NCBI RefSeq assembly: GCF_017591435.1
Contig: NC_059276.1
Location: 8,667,276-8,731,275, forward strand
DNA length: 64,000 nt
From: Portunus trituberculatus
Taxonomy: Eukaryota > Arthropoda > Malacostraca > Decapoda > Portunidae
Direction of reading: 5' to 3'
Part shown: positions 40,003-61,039 of the stretch, one piece after another
How the letters are laid out: each line of letters opens with the position of its first letter
How positions within the stretch are numbered: the stretch's first letter is position 1
Translations under genes and position numbers: made by a program
Notes under the pieces: generated by a model
Told to the model about the DNA's origin: nothing
The model's input: only the letters and a program-made list of their open reading frames with translations
The model's database searches: none

Positions 40003-40239
40003 CTTGAGAATACGCTGCCAGTTTCCACTGGTCCGCCCTCTCCGTTACTGGCTTCCTAAATTGCAGATTCGAAGGTCTTCATGAACTCGCTGAATAATTC
40101 CGCCAGGTGAAGGAGTGCTGAGCGTAATTCGGCAGAGAGCGTGGCTTGGTTATAGTGATCCTGTAAAGCAATGGACGACTATAAAAACTCTTCTCAATTA
40201 AGAACTACGTAGGTGAATTAAGGCTTCCTTCCTTCCCTT

Positions 40240-40545
40240 TAGCATGAACAACACACTAAGGTAGCATGAACAACACACTAAGGAAAATCAACACCCCGGG
40301 AAAGCTGACTAAATTCATGGCTCTAACACTGCAATCATAAAGCGCTACAATAAAAAATTAGATTGTACAGTACAATCAACTACTACTTAGGTGAATTACG
40401 CTTACCTCTACACAGTACAATCAACTACTACTTAGGTGAATTACGCTTACCTCTAACATGAACAACGCACTAAAGAAAATCAAAACCCCATGAAAGCCAA
40501 CCGAGGCCCTAAAACTGGGATCATAAAGCGCATACACGTAAAAAT
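40240..40545 (+). repeat. Nested direct repeats
   Basis: TAGCATGAACAACACACTAA is doubled at about 40240 and 40262. CAGTACAATCAACTACTACT with TAGGTGAATTACGCTTACCTCTA is doubled at about 40369 and 40415. ATGAACAACGCACTAA..AAAATCAA..CCCC recurs at 40459. All lie directly before the foldback element. Confidence 0.8.
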
Positions 40546-40624
40546 ATCAAATTGACATTAAGGGAGCCTCATGTAGAACTTCAGTTACAGTAAAAGTAAA
40601 AAAATAAAACAGAGCAATTTGAAG

Positions 40625-40837
40625 ATGTTACACCCCGTTTGTGAAATTGCCCATTTCATGAAATGGGCAAACCCAATTCATGAAATGAACCTATCCTAAC
40701 AACCTAACCTAACCATTTCATGAAATGGCCACTCCTTTGCACATTTCATGGATTAGGTTAGGTTAGGTTAGGTTCATATCACGAATTGGGTTTTCCCATT
40801 TCATGAAATGGGCAATTTCACAAACGGGGTGTAACAT
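40625..40837. mobile_element. Foldback/MITE-like inverted repeat carrying TTAGG motifs
   Basis: A 213 bp near-palindrome. The outer arms ATGTTACACCCCGTTTGTGA (start) and TCACAAACGGGGTGTAACAT (end) are exact reverse complements. The arms continue inward for about 80 bases with few mismatches, through CCCATTTCATGAAATGGG and AACCTAACC / TTAGGTTAGG blocks. (TTAGG)4 is exact at 40753-40772. The self-complementary core CATTTCATGAAATG occurs at least three times. No protein is encoded. A non-autonomous DNA element or foldback transposon is the best reading. Confidence 0.8.
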
Positions 40838-40839
40838 AT

Positions 40840-41540
40840 ACACATTAGATTACCCTATATTCAGAGCGACGGCGAACACTGACTCTCCCATTTCCCCTCC
40901 TACCTCTCTCTCCCTCCCTCCCTCCCTCCCACGCCTCACGAGATATTATACAGCAAAGAACCGCAAATCTACAACTGGCGTAAAATTAGCGTTCAGTGGT
41001 CGTGGGAAAATCACCATCATACCTGGACCTCCCGTTTCCTCGCCGCCTCGCCTCGCAACCCCCGACAGGACACGGCAACAGGTGGCCCGGGGGAGCGACT
41101 CACGCTGCGTCAGATGTTCACGGCGCGGGAACCTTGCTGACAAGGCTGGCGGGCGGTGGCTGACGGGTGATGAGTCTGCAATACACGAGGTGGAGAGAGA
41201 CGTGGTGGTGGAGGGAACGGGAGGGTACAAAGTGATCGATTCAAGCTTGTCCCCCTGTAGGACTGACTGCTTTGTAATGTGTAATGATGCATGATGTGAC
41301 ATATCGATACCTTGTGATGTAAAACTATTTTCCTGTTGATAATCGCTTGGGAGTGTGATTACCACCAATACATCTTGATTATAACCCTGAACTTTAAAAC
41401 AGAGGTAAGAATCGGGGCAAATGTCGCTAATATAAAGAAATAATACAGGTTGACATGCTTGACCGGTCTAGAATGCTGCAAGTTCACGAGAAAAAATGTT
41501 AAGACAGTAAATGTAAGTGAATATAATAAGTGAAGTCAGT
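40840..41540. other. CpG-rich stretch without recognised gene
   Basis: Overlapping frames exist on both strands (163 codons plus, 140 codons minus) around 40946-41368. Neither shows a known domain or usable splice arrangement. The overlapping open frames are probably a consequence of GC-rich composition. Its position downstream of the 43.8 kb candidate minus-strand start leaves open an exon here. Confidence 0.25.
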
Positions 41541-41544
41541 GGCT

Positions 41545-41930
41545 TAACACAGATCAGCATTTAGTATTGAATGAATGAGAGTGAACTGTGATACGAGAAT
41601 CGAGTATAACAAAGAATGAAGTGATAAAAGGACGGTGTGATACATTTTACATAACTCTGGCTGCGGTGAAGGTGGCGGCACAGATTAGCATTTAGTATAC
41701 AATGAATGAGAGAGTAAATTCCGAGCAAGAGAATCGAGTATAAGAAAGAAGGAAGTAATTAAACGATTCAGTGTGATACCTTTTACACAACTCTAGTGGC
41801 AATGGTGGTGATGGCCCATATTTAGTATAGAATGAATGGGAGAGTAAATGGAGTACGAGAAACGAGAATGAAGTGATAAAAGGATTGAGTATGATACATT
41901 TTACACAACTATGGTGGCGGCGGCGACTGG
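41545..41930 (+). repeat. Tandem array, 3 units of about 132 bp
   Basis: CATTTAGTATAGAATGAATG, CGAGAATCGAGTATAA, AAGTGATAAAAGGA and GTGTGATACATTTTACACAA recur in order near 41551, 41687 and 41819. Confidence 0.85.
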
Positions 41931-42099
41931 ATGAGTAAAATAACCTGTTAATAATCAAGGCGTCACTTTCTGTATGAGTGTTCCATCTCCTTCGGATAGT
42001 TTTATAACCTTTCATGCAATTTGTGACGCTAAAGCAGTCGGAAGAAGGTGCTTAGTGACGCAGCAATCCAGAAATAAGTACTACCCTCACCACACTTAC

Positions 42100-42109
42100 C
42101 GGCGCGCAT
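42100..42109 (-). other. Second candidate minus-strand start/donor pair, phase 1
   Basis: On the minus strand ATGCGCGCCG is followed at once by GTAAGTGTGG (donor at 42100/42099). Like the 43.8 kb candidate it would leave the exon in phase 1, so the two could be alternative first exons of the same unidentified gene. Upstream (42110-42250) is a pyrimidine/CAC-rich stretch. The evidence is only the start-donor arrangement. Confidence 0.12.
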
Positions 42110-42394
42110 CTGGGCAACAGGAAGGAGGATGTGGTGTTGATGGTGGTGGTGGTTGTGAAGGATGAGTGTGCGGCAGTGACGGATGAAGGAAGAAAGGAAG
42201 GCGGGGGAGCGGGAGGCAAGTGATGGTGGTGCAGTGAAATTTTAATACGGAATGTACACAATATCTCTAGCAGTAATGAAACTCGCGCAAATTACACCAG
42301 ATGCAGCGAGATTAAATGCACCGGAGGATGACTGAGGAGTGACTGGCGGCGGAGCGTTGGCGTGTAGTTATAGCTCTTCCGCTAGATGACTAAA

Positions 42395-42605
42395 GGAGGG
42401 CCGAACAGTTAATGAAACTAATGAAACTTGCGTTCATGTTTACTATTAGAAGAGGCAAGAACAGATAATGAAACTGATGAAACTTGGGTTAATTTTTGCT
42501 ATTGGAGGAGGGACGAACAGGTAATGAAACTAGCTAACGTTTACTGTTGCAGGAGAGACGAATAGGTAATGAAACTAATGAAACCTGGGCTGGTCTTTAC
42601 TCTCG
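42395..42605 (+). repeat. Tandem array, 4 units of about 60-65 bp
   Basis: GACGAACAGTTAATGAAACT, AATGAAACTTG and TTTACTATTAGAAGA-like strings recur four times. Confidence 0.8.
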
Positions 42606-42840
42606 GTCCTTCTCAGTAGCTCATCATACGACTACATGTGGTAATACTCACCTTACTTCACATTTACTTTTTTTTTCAGGCGAAAGCTTTTATTGATTTA
42701 TATTGATGTTTACAAAAGAACTTGTAAATAATAACCGAAACTTGTTTGTGCTTGACTGCTTGTAAGTACCTTGTCTCCAGCGATACCGAGTCACGTGACG
42801 TTACTGGGTATCGTACAAGTCCAATTTTTTTTCTTTTTAA

Positions 42841-43076
42841 GTGGGGGAAGGTGATGGGGCAGAGATGGGTGGGGTGACAGGACGAGGGACGGGGGAGGAT
42901 GACGGAGCAAGGATGAGGAGCGTGACTGGTGAGGATGGGGAGGGTGAGGGGGTGAAGATAGGATGGAGTTAGGGAGGGTAAGGGGTCGCAAAGGGCTAGG
43001 GGAGGATAATTTGAAGAGGGGCAGGGGAGAGGTAGTGGATGGGGGTATGGGGATTGTGGGAGGTAGGGCGGGTGAC
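42841..43076 (+). other. G-rich, quadruplex-prone purine tract
   Basis: About 235 bases with more than a dozen GGGG or GGG runs at short spacing (for example GATGGGTGGGGTGACAGG), strongly asymmetric (G on plus). It ends 45 bases before the CRE at 43121. G-quadruplex potential is inferred. Confidence 0.6.
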
Positions 43077-43120
43077 GACTCTTTCACCATCGCCTCGCCA
43101 CTCAGCTGATCGTGAATTTG

Positions 43121-43128
43121 TGACGTCA
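43121..43128. promoter_or_regulatory. Palindromic CRE (TGACGTCA)
   Basis: Perfect CREB/ATF site in cgtgaatttgtgacgtcacg, with an E-box CAGCTG 20 bases before it, and lying directly beside the G-rich tract 42841-43076. Function is inferred from the motif only. Confidence 0.3.
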
Positions 43129-43759
43129 CGAACCATGAAACTGATTTTCTTTTTTTTTTTAGCTGTCTAGATCAAATATGGTAATAATAACGAAATTACA
43201 AAAAATATATCATTGTTTTCCTTTCTGATTAGTTAGCTAACCACCTGAACTCATAGTAATTCAGTAATTATATCGAGCTAACTACTTAATTGTCATTGGC
43301 TCGTTACCTCTAACACCAATAGTTTGTCACACAGTTACACACATACACTTATACTGTACAACTACTTACTAACAATAACCACAATAACCTCTGCTGCATT
43401 GATCTGAAATAGTTATAGCGTTACAACTGCAAATTAACGACCACCACGTAACTATCATCAGGTCGTTAGCTAAAAAATAAATAAATGCAACATCTTTCAT
43501 TGCACCACAGATATAACACCGCTAGTCACAGCAACTCCTGCACTGCTATAATAAACACCGTGTTCTGGCGCATCTCAATCATCAATGCATTCTAGGACAC
43601 ATACAGCGAGTAGTTATGACACAACCACACGCTCGTAACACCTCTGCAGTTACCATTATACGTAAAAACTCCTAACGTAACCTTCTCCCTTTACTGCAAC
43701 ACTTACACTCCTGCCAAACACTTAAATAGAGGGTAAAAATAAGGAAAATATATTCTTAC

Positions 43760-43862
43760 CGGTGCTAACGAGACTACCCGCTGATGTTACCTCCATGGAA
43801 GCCGACGAGCAAATGGAAGAGCGTCGTTGTCCAGCCTGTGTGTTCTGAGTGACGCATGCGCA
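43760..43862 (-). promoter_or_regulatory. Candidate minus-strand promoter and first exon with NRF1-like site
   Basis: The palindromic NRF1-type site TGCGCATGCGTC lies at 43862-43851 on the minus strand. About 55 bases downstream is an ATG at 43796-43794 in a fair context (CTTCCATGG). It opens MEVTSAGSLVST plus one base and ends at the donor ACCG|GTAAGA at 43760/43759. The layout (NRF1 site, short 5' UTR, short coding exon, donor) is typical of animal housekeeping promoters. No downstream exon was identified, so the product is unknown. Confidence 0.3.
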
Positions 43863-43997
43863 CTGCTGACCACTGGCATTGCGTTTTTAATTCTCATATT
43901 CTTCATAGCTTCAGGAAATTGCTCTAGATATATTACTGGACTGGTATGTGTTTATAGCTCCTGATGGCGCCGTTTTGTGTGATGATGTGGTTTTTTA

Positions 43998-43998
43998 T

Positions 43999-44048
<50 letters not shown>
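43998..44048 (+). repeat. (CT)n microsatellite
   Basis: CT run about 150 bases beyond the NRF1-like site at 43851. Confidence 0.97.
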
Positions 44049-44051
<3 letters not shown>

Positions 44052-44344
44052 CTTGGTATGTATTTGACTGCCGTTCCTTCTCTGTGTGAGGTGAACAGTG
44101 AATAGTTGTATGAAAGGAAAAGCTTCTGCATAATGACTATCGACTGCACGAGGGTCATTAAGGCAGACTTGTTAGTTTGTGGCCAATCCTTAGCTGGGGT
44201 TCAGGAGATAGCACCACTAAATTCACCAAGTTGTATGGAGAGCCACAAAGTTTTCAAGGACCTGTGATATTGATTGGTGATATATATATATATAAAAAAA
44301 AAAAAGGAAAGAAAGCGAAGGGAGAAAAGGGACAGACAACTTTC

Positions 44345-44371
44345 TAAGGACGTCAACAATACACTTTATTT
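44345..44371 (-). terminator. Candidate polyadenylation signal (AATAAA, minus strand)
   Basis: The minus strand reads ...GTAAATAAAGTGTATTGTTG... with AATAAA at about 44370-44365, followed by a T/G-containing stretch. It could end the 3' UTR of the KLF gene, which would then be nearly 5 kb long and contain several microsatellites, or it could be a chance hexamer in AT-rich DNA. Confidence 0.2.
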
Positions 44372-44763
44372 ACAAGACTACGAAAATTTTTCCACAATAT
44401 TTACAACATTATTTACAACACTGTACAATTCCCCAAATAGAGGAAGTGCATTACATCTGCATTCAATATAATATAAAGAATTCAATAACATCTAGTATTT
44501 CTGAATGACGGGATTAAGATAACTTGTATTTATTTTTCCTTCGTCTCTACATTAATGTTATATAAACTTAACATAAAAAATACGATGTTTCTAGACTGGA
44601 ATGGTAAGTAAGGAATGCCCATAGCGAATGATACAACGAAACACGTCCAGGAATATGATGGGAATGTACTTTTTCTTTTTATATCTCAGGAAAAAAAAAA
44701 TCCATCAGCATAAAAATGTTAAAAACAGTAATTGTCATCGCAAGAGAGACAAGCGGGAACCCA

Positions 44764-44804
<41 letters not shown>

Positions 44805-44826
44805 AGATTTTGTATGTGTTTCATTA

Positions 44827-45036
44827 TTAACCCTTTGAACACCATGACGCGTTTCCATATTCATTCTGCTTACTATTTGGTGATTCTATGCAACTTCAAA
44901 AATGTATGTGAGGGATAAGAATAGTGAAAACTGTCCATTAATCTTCTGACCTGAATAGACCTTTCTAATGTCAATAAAATGGTCTAATAGTACACATATC
45001 TCAGGTTAAAATGTGTCCCAGTACTGAAGGGGTTAA
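44827..45036 (-). mobile_element. MITE family A, copy 5 (reverse), both TTAA ends intact
   Basis: The best-preserved ends are TTAACCCTTTGAACACCATG at the left and AGTACTGAAGGGGTTAA at the right, with TTAA on both sides. The core has TGACCTGAATAGACCTTTCT and AATGTCAATAAAATGGTCTA. It lies immediately before a 155 bp (GT)n array. Confidence 0.85.
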
Positions 45037-45064
45037 ATATATCATGCATTTTACTGTGTGTGTT

Positions 45065-45223
<159 letters not shown>

Positions 45224-45704
45224 ATTCTTACAATACTATTACATTGAATCAGACAATTTCGGAAAACACCATAATTTTTGTGTCTTTTCATTCACTCCTT
45301 TTAGAAGAAGAGAAGACAAAAAAAAGTGACACAACTACAATTTTAAGTATTTCTTTACAAAAATACCCAAATCTTCCTAAACTCCAACCAACACGTGACC
45401 AATTACGTAAAAAATACACAACACCAATTCACAATTTTCTACCGCAAAAGAAAAATAATAAATATATATATAAAAACCTGTAATTTTCACTTAATAATAT
45501 GGCACGAAGTAACCATCGATACCACGAAGGGAAGACCTAATATTCACATCCTCGCGTCGCTCTTTAGTTTAACCCCGAAAGAATGACTATATGTACCCTC
45601 TCGAGCGTCGCATTGTGTTAGTGTGACTGTGGCGGTGGGAGGGGGAGGATGCTGTTACCTCACACTCGACCTTGGGACCCGCTTGTGGCTGGAGTGTTTA
45701 TATG

Positions 45705-46149
<445 letters not shown>

Positions 46150-47527
46150 CGGAAAAATAATCTCCACCTGTGATGTGAAATCCTACACAAAAAAAACGCC
46201 TCCTAAATATTGATATAAAAAAGAACCAAGGACACAAGAAGAGGAGGAGGAACTCGATAAAGCGACAGGTCCTTTCATCAACAAGAGGCGGGAAGCAATG
46301 ACGCCTCTTCTATTGCTTCACAAATTGACACACACCTCTCCACTAGTCTGCCCTTTAGTACCTGACAACCTGACACTGCCACACGAACCCACCACACGCC
46401 AGCTAATATAGGAACCGGAATGCTTGTGTTGTCTACTCCCTACTGTGAGAAATAACACACTGAAGGTAGTAAAGTTACATCCTAATACCCTTGTCTATAC
46501 TTCGCCACGGGGACGCTCTAAAAAAGATCCCTAAAGTGGCAAAAAGTCCCCAGAAAAATGGCTTTCATACCACCCTAAATATGGCTTGAGGTAAAAACAG
46601 ATTCCCCTCCCTGGTATTAATTTTGGACTATACGTATTATAGACGTGTACAATAAGCTCATTCTGAACGTGAGTCGGTTCATTACCTTCTTGATTTCTTG
46701 CAGATTTATTTGTCCACTCCTAAAAACTTTGTGGGTCGGAAAATATAAAAAAAATTCTTGCGAAAAAAAATACGTGTGTCTACAAGTAAAAAAAATGTTG
46801 CTAGTACCAAAAGTGGTGATTGTTTGTCGATAAGGATAAAATTAACACAACACGGAACGCCTTCAACCAACCTTTCTACATCACAACACGTATTTAAAGC
46901 TCAAACAAATTCGGAACTCACTCTTACTACTTTCAGTTTGTGTTTGGTTTTTCGTAGCCTCGGAGTCCCACTGGCTATCCCTCTCGCTCTTTCTCTCTCT
47001 TTCTCTTATCTCTCTCTCTTTCAACACAAACACAAAACTCTTTTCTCGTTCTTCTTCTTTCCTTCTAACAAATAATCCTCGTCTCTCTCTTTCTCTCTTT
47101 CAAACTCTCTCTTTTTCCAGGCTTTCCTCACAAACACCAAATATTTTCCTCACTTTCTCCTTTTTCCTCATCACAAACACGATAATTTTCATGACTCACT
47201 ACAAACACTAATTTTTCCATCCCTTCTACCTTACAACCTCTTTTCTCTCACCCTCTCTCTATCTCCCACACTTCACAAAAACAATTTACCTATTTTACCT
47301 TCAATCTACCTTACAAAATCAACTCTCCCTGTTTCCCTCTTCACACAATAGTTTCCCTCTCTAACCTTACATACTACTAAAGACGACACACATACGTACA
47401 CAGTGGCTCCCGGGACGCAGGTGTGGTGAGGCAAACAGGACAGGTGAGAAGAGGAAGATGCCCAGGTAACAGGTAAAAAAATTTGAGGTAGAAGCAAAAT
47501 TAAATACGGATGGGATATCAGTACAAA

Positions 47528-47528
<1 letters not shown>

Positions 47529-47604
<76 letters not shown>
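47529..47604 (+). repeat. (GA)n microsatellite
   Basis: GA run in the presumed 3' flank of the KLF gene. Confidence 0.97.
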
Positions 47605-47608
<4 letters not shown>

Positions 47609-49304
47609 AAATAAAGACAATTAAACAACACATGAACTAAAACTAAAGAAAAATAAAAGGTTATAAGTAAAAATAGGAGGAAAAGAAAACGAAGAAAAGG
47701 AAATTGAGTGAAATGAGAAAGAAAACGTGAAGGAAAGTGAAGAAAACAAAGATGAGGAAATGAGGAAAATGCAAAAATGGGACAAAATGGGACAAAACCA
47801 CACCTGCCAGTTCCTCACGACACGAGCGCCCTAAGAGTTCACCTGAGAGCCGCCAGGTGGCAGTACAGACCCCACAGAGTTGATGTCGCACTGAAGGAGA
47901 AATAATAGAATAAAAAATAACAATAATAACAACGAAAGAAGAAGCACTCCGGCTAGCAGTTTGTACTATACTTATGTTAGATCCCCTATTGGGTGCATTT
48001 CAGACGATATATATATATAAAAAAAAAGACTTATCAGAACCAAGAAAATTAACAACAACGAAACACAGGAGTCGCAGAAATAAGTACAGTGAGAGAAATC
48101 ACAGTTCTTTTGATTCTAAATACATCGTGGAGACTGCGTATCCTACATAAAATCGAGCAAAGGCTTCGCACTGAGGCCCTGTAGTCCCGTGGTCCCTACA
48201 AGTGAACTCGTCAAGGGCACCCAACGCGGCACACGGCGAGGCTCGGGGCGGGAGGGAGGGAGGGATGGTATGGTGGGGCGGGGAGGAACTGCCTGTACAC
48301 TCAAAGGAATCAAGGGTAATAAATAAACTACTGTCAATTGTGTCATCCCCGCAAGGAACAGTTGCCCTGCGGGGTGATGGGGAAGGGGTGAAGGATGAGG
48401 GGTGAGGGGATTTCCTGAGGGGTGTGCGGGGGTGGGTGCCCCTGCCGAGGCTATCTTGGGCTGTCAGCTCAGTAATGGAAGATCTCGTAAGTTAACACTG
48501 TTTCCATCACAAGGAAGTTGGAAGACTACTACATGCACTGTTTATCTATTTGTGCTTAGAAATAGTATCACTGCTGAAATTTTTCTTTCCAAGCGTAAAA
48601 GATTTGAATAACCCCACCTTTGTGAAAAGTTGCCAAATACTGAGGCTAATGTAACCAGCTTATTGTATAAAATCCAATCATGACGAATGTCTCTGGAGCG
48701 CATGCTTCTTCTGAAGTGAAAATACATTCTATGGTAAGTCACAAGGCATCTGGAAGACAGCGGTTCAATGTATAATGTCGGTATATTGTCTGCATGAAGC
48801 ACTCGTCACGTGCTGGAGATTAGCGACGCAACCCTGGATTTACGTTTTCTTTTTTAGTGACCATTGTGCATTTTCCTCCTTGGTTGGAACAACTTCTTAA
48901 AAGTGCGTTTCCCTTACTATCACACACTATCACTAGTGATAACACAGAGTTACTGTTCGTACACCGAGGCGAAGGTTTGTATTTAGCTTTAAGTCGACAC
49001 AAACTGTACAGGGATCCAACGGCACCAGCTGCGTCCCGTCAGACCGTCACCTCGTCCCGCGGCGGGGGAAGAGAGGCCAGCCGGCGCGGTGTCCGGCCCA
49101 CGCCGACGCCGGGAGAAGCGAGGCCAGACTCCGCTGCAGCCTCCGCCCCCTGCGCTTATCCCCGGAGGCCAGTGATGCGCGCTTCATGGAGGCGCCCTTG
49201 GCACGTGTTTTCTCCGTCCCTCAGCACCTCCGCGCGGGAGGGCGAGGACCAAGCGGTCCCGGCACCCGCGGACGGGGAGATTACCAGCCCGCGGCGCCGC
49301 GCCC

Positions 49305-58557
<9,253 letters not shown>

Positions 58558-58559
58558 CT

Positions 58560-59300
58560 GCAGAAGAGAAAAATATTAAAACACAGGCAACAACCACATC
58601 AAAAAGTAATACACAGCTTTAATTAATACAAGAATGTTTTATCACGTTCACTACTTGGACGCATTTTTACCCTGAATTTGGATACGATTAGACGGTTTTA
58701 TTTACATTAGGAAGGGTCTATAGAGGTTAGAAGATTAATGGCCACAGTCTTCACTTTTTTAATCCCCCACATAAGTTTCTGAAGCTGTATAAGATCATCA
58801 AATAGTAAGTAGAGTGAATATGGAAATGCGTCATGGTACTGAGGGAAGTTAAGAGTGTTTATAGGTGTTTGTGGTGATTTACAAAGAAATGTATTAAAAC
58901 AAGTAACCACGACATAAAAAGTAATATAAAACGTTAACTAATACAAGAATGTTTCCTGGTATTTTTATATATTTGTGGTGATTTAAAGAGAAATGATCAA
59001 ACACAGGGATTCACGGCATCAAAAGTAATACACAAGAATGTTCAAGGGTGTTTTTATATGTTTGTGGTGATTTACAGAGAAAATTATTTAATCATAAGAG
59101 AAGCACGTAAACACGGCATGAGGAAGTAATACACATCGTTAACTAATAAAAAAATGTTCACTGGTGTTCATGAATATTTGTGGCGATTTACAGAAAATAG
59201 TATTAAAACAGGTAACCACGATATAAAAAAAATAACACTCAACGTCAATTAATACAAGAATATTTAAGGATGTCCACTAATATTCGTGGTGACTTACAGG
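58560..59300 (+). repeat. Tandem array of about 93-113 bp units, interrupted by a MITE, derived from KLF intron edge
   Basis: TTTGTGGTGATTTACAGAGA is found near 58868, 58971, 59064, 59177 and 59285, with AGTAATACACA and TAATACAAGAATGTT blocks. The left-most unit (58560-58640) begins at the KLF exon's acceptor. The sequence AGAGAAAAATATTAAAACAC next to the exon is the same as in later units, so the amplified segment includes intron sequence bordering the splice site. Confidence 0.8.
58639..58852 (+). mobile_element. MITE family A, copy 6, inserted in a tandem array
   Basis: It shows TTTACATTAGGAAGGGTCTA, AGAAGATTAATGGCCACAGT and GTCATGGTACTGAGGGAAGT, ending at TTAA (58849-58852). The tandem repeat unit at 58560-58640 is interrupted here and resumes after 58852, which marks this as an insertion. 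Confidence 0.8.
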
Positions 59301-59865
59301 TATTAACATTTTCTACAGGTATAGCGAAAAATACTACACGGCAATTAATACAGAAATACACAACCATTAATAACACAAGTATTTCATTGACAATTAAAAA
59401 AGTAAAGAGTCAATGAACAATTATAGAAGAAAAGCCCAGGTGAATGTTAACTATATATTAAAGATCAATTAATAACTATCGGTATGTTTAACGAACCCAT
59501 TTGAATTAAGCTGTTAGAGGAATTTTAATAGAGAGTAAAGCACGTTTCAATAAATGGTGATCTTAAAAGGTAACTCGTTATGTGCGATCCCGAGGCACTT
59601 AAAGATACACTGAAAGACTCAAATGAAAATACAATTATCAGGGTATTGTAATTATCGTCAGCGGGTGGAGGAGAAAGTTTTTTGACTCCTAGACTGCACA
59701 CATTACCGAGGCTGATCAATGGATAAGTGCGCAGCGAAGCAGAGAGAAGGGTAACTATTAGTATTACTGTATGCATTATTCTTATCTGAATATTACATGT
59801 CTTCAGGCTATAAATAAATGGAGAATAGACACTAGACATTGATAAAGGCGAAAATACCATGAATT

Positions 59866-59908
<43 letters not shown>

Positions 59909-60022
59909 GGTGACTAGTACCTTTTTATCTGCAATCTCTCCTTTACATACGCATCTTTATCACATATTAACATTCATCTTCACAAATCAACATTTCTCTG
60001 CCTCTATCCTCACCTCACTTAC

Positions 60023-60100
60023 TGGCAGGTGGGCCAGGTGAGGCCGTGCACCTGAGCTCACCTGTACGTTACCATGCACGGTGAATGTCTGACCTCGCAT
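60023..60100 (-). other. Candidate upstream (first) coding exon of the KLF gene
   Basis: On the minus strand an ATG at 60100-60098 opens 26 codons (MRGQTFTVHGNVQVSSGARP then HLAHLP) ending exactly at a good donor, CCA|GTAAGTGAGG, in phase 0. That phase matches the next supported exon at 58557. No KLF N-terminal motif is recognisable, and the stretch overlaps a dense cluster of CAGGTG/CACCTG boxes, so the frame could be chance. Treat as a hypothesis. Confidence 0.2.
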
Positions 60101-61039
60101 GACTCAAGAACAAAGGCACATGCAGGTGAAGTATTGGTAAGGTACAGCTAAGGTACAGGTACAGGTACAGACACCCAGTATTTCAGAGTCCAAGCCCCAT
60201 TCCTGCGTTCTATCCATTTGTTTCCTTATGCATCACACCTCCTCCATTATTTATCTTATACCGTCCTCTGCTTCTCCTCCCCTTCCTCCTCCTCCTCCTC
60301 TTCCTCGTTTCCGATCACACATCCTTCTCCTCCTCATCATCACAATCTTCTCCTCTTCTCTTATGTACGTATATCACATCTTACCTCCCTCTTTCCCTCC
60401 CTTATCTTCCTCTTCCTCCTCCTGTACCTGCCACACTACCACGGTACCACCTCTTCTACCATTGCTACTAATGTTACGTTCCGCCACAAATTACCTCTAA
60501 CGTTTTCTTTACTGCTTCCTTTCCCATCTTTTCATCCAACTCTTCATTAGCACCTTATTTCCCTTCTTCCTTCTTCTCCTTCCGCCATATCCTCTACATC
60601 CATCTACCCACCTGCCCTCCATCCCTCCACCTGCCTGTCCTTCATTCCTTTCCCCATAGCCCTCTTCCCTCTCTCCTTCCTCCCTCACGCCTTGTATTCT
60701 TCCCGCTAACAGCCAGCCACCTGCTCAGCACCTAAACAACCTCAGCCTTCTCCCCCTTGACTTCCCTCCCCGTCTCCCCATTAAGAGTTAAGGGGAGTGG
60801 CACGTATCCCGAGGCACGCCCGTACAAACGCCCATTATCTTTTTTTCTTACTGTTTTTTAAGGTAGAATCAATTTCCTGCCTTTTTTTTCTTGTTTGTTT
60901 TTGTTTTATGATTTTGTGTGTGTGTGTGTGAAGGGGCTGACTTTTTCTTGTTTTGTTTTGTTTGTTAAGGAGTGGTTTCCCTTTTCCTCTCCTTTGTTTC
61001 TTGTTTTTCTTTCTTTTTTTTTGTGTGAGAACGTGAATT

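Noticed and set aside
40753..40772. True telomere or interstitial telomere block
   Set aside because: Only four exact TTAGG units, and they sit within a palindromic element.
40803..41368. 163-codon plus and 140-codon minus frames
   Set aside because: GC-rich DNA open on both strands, no recognised domain or splice sites. One start lies inside the foldback element.
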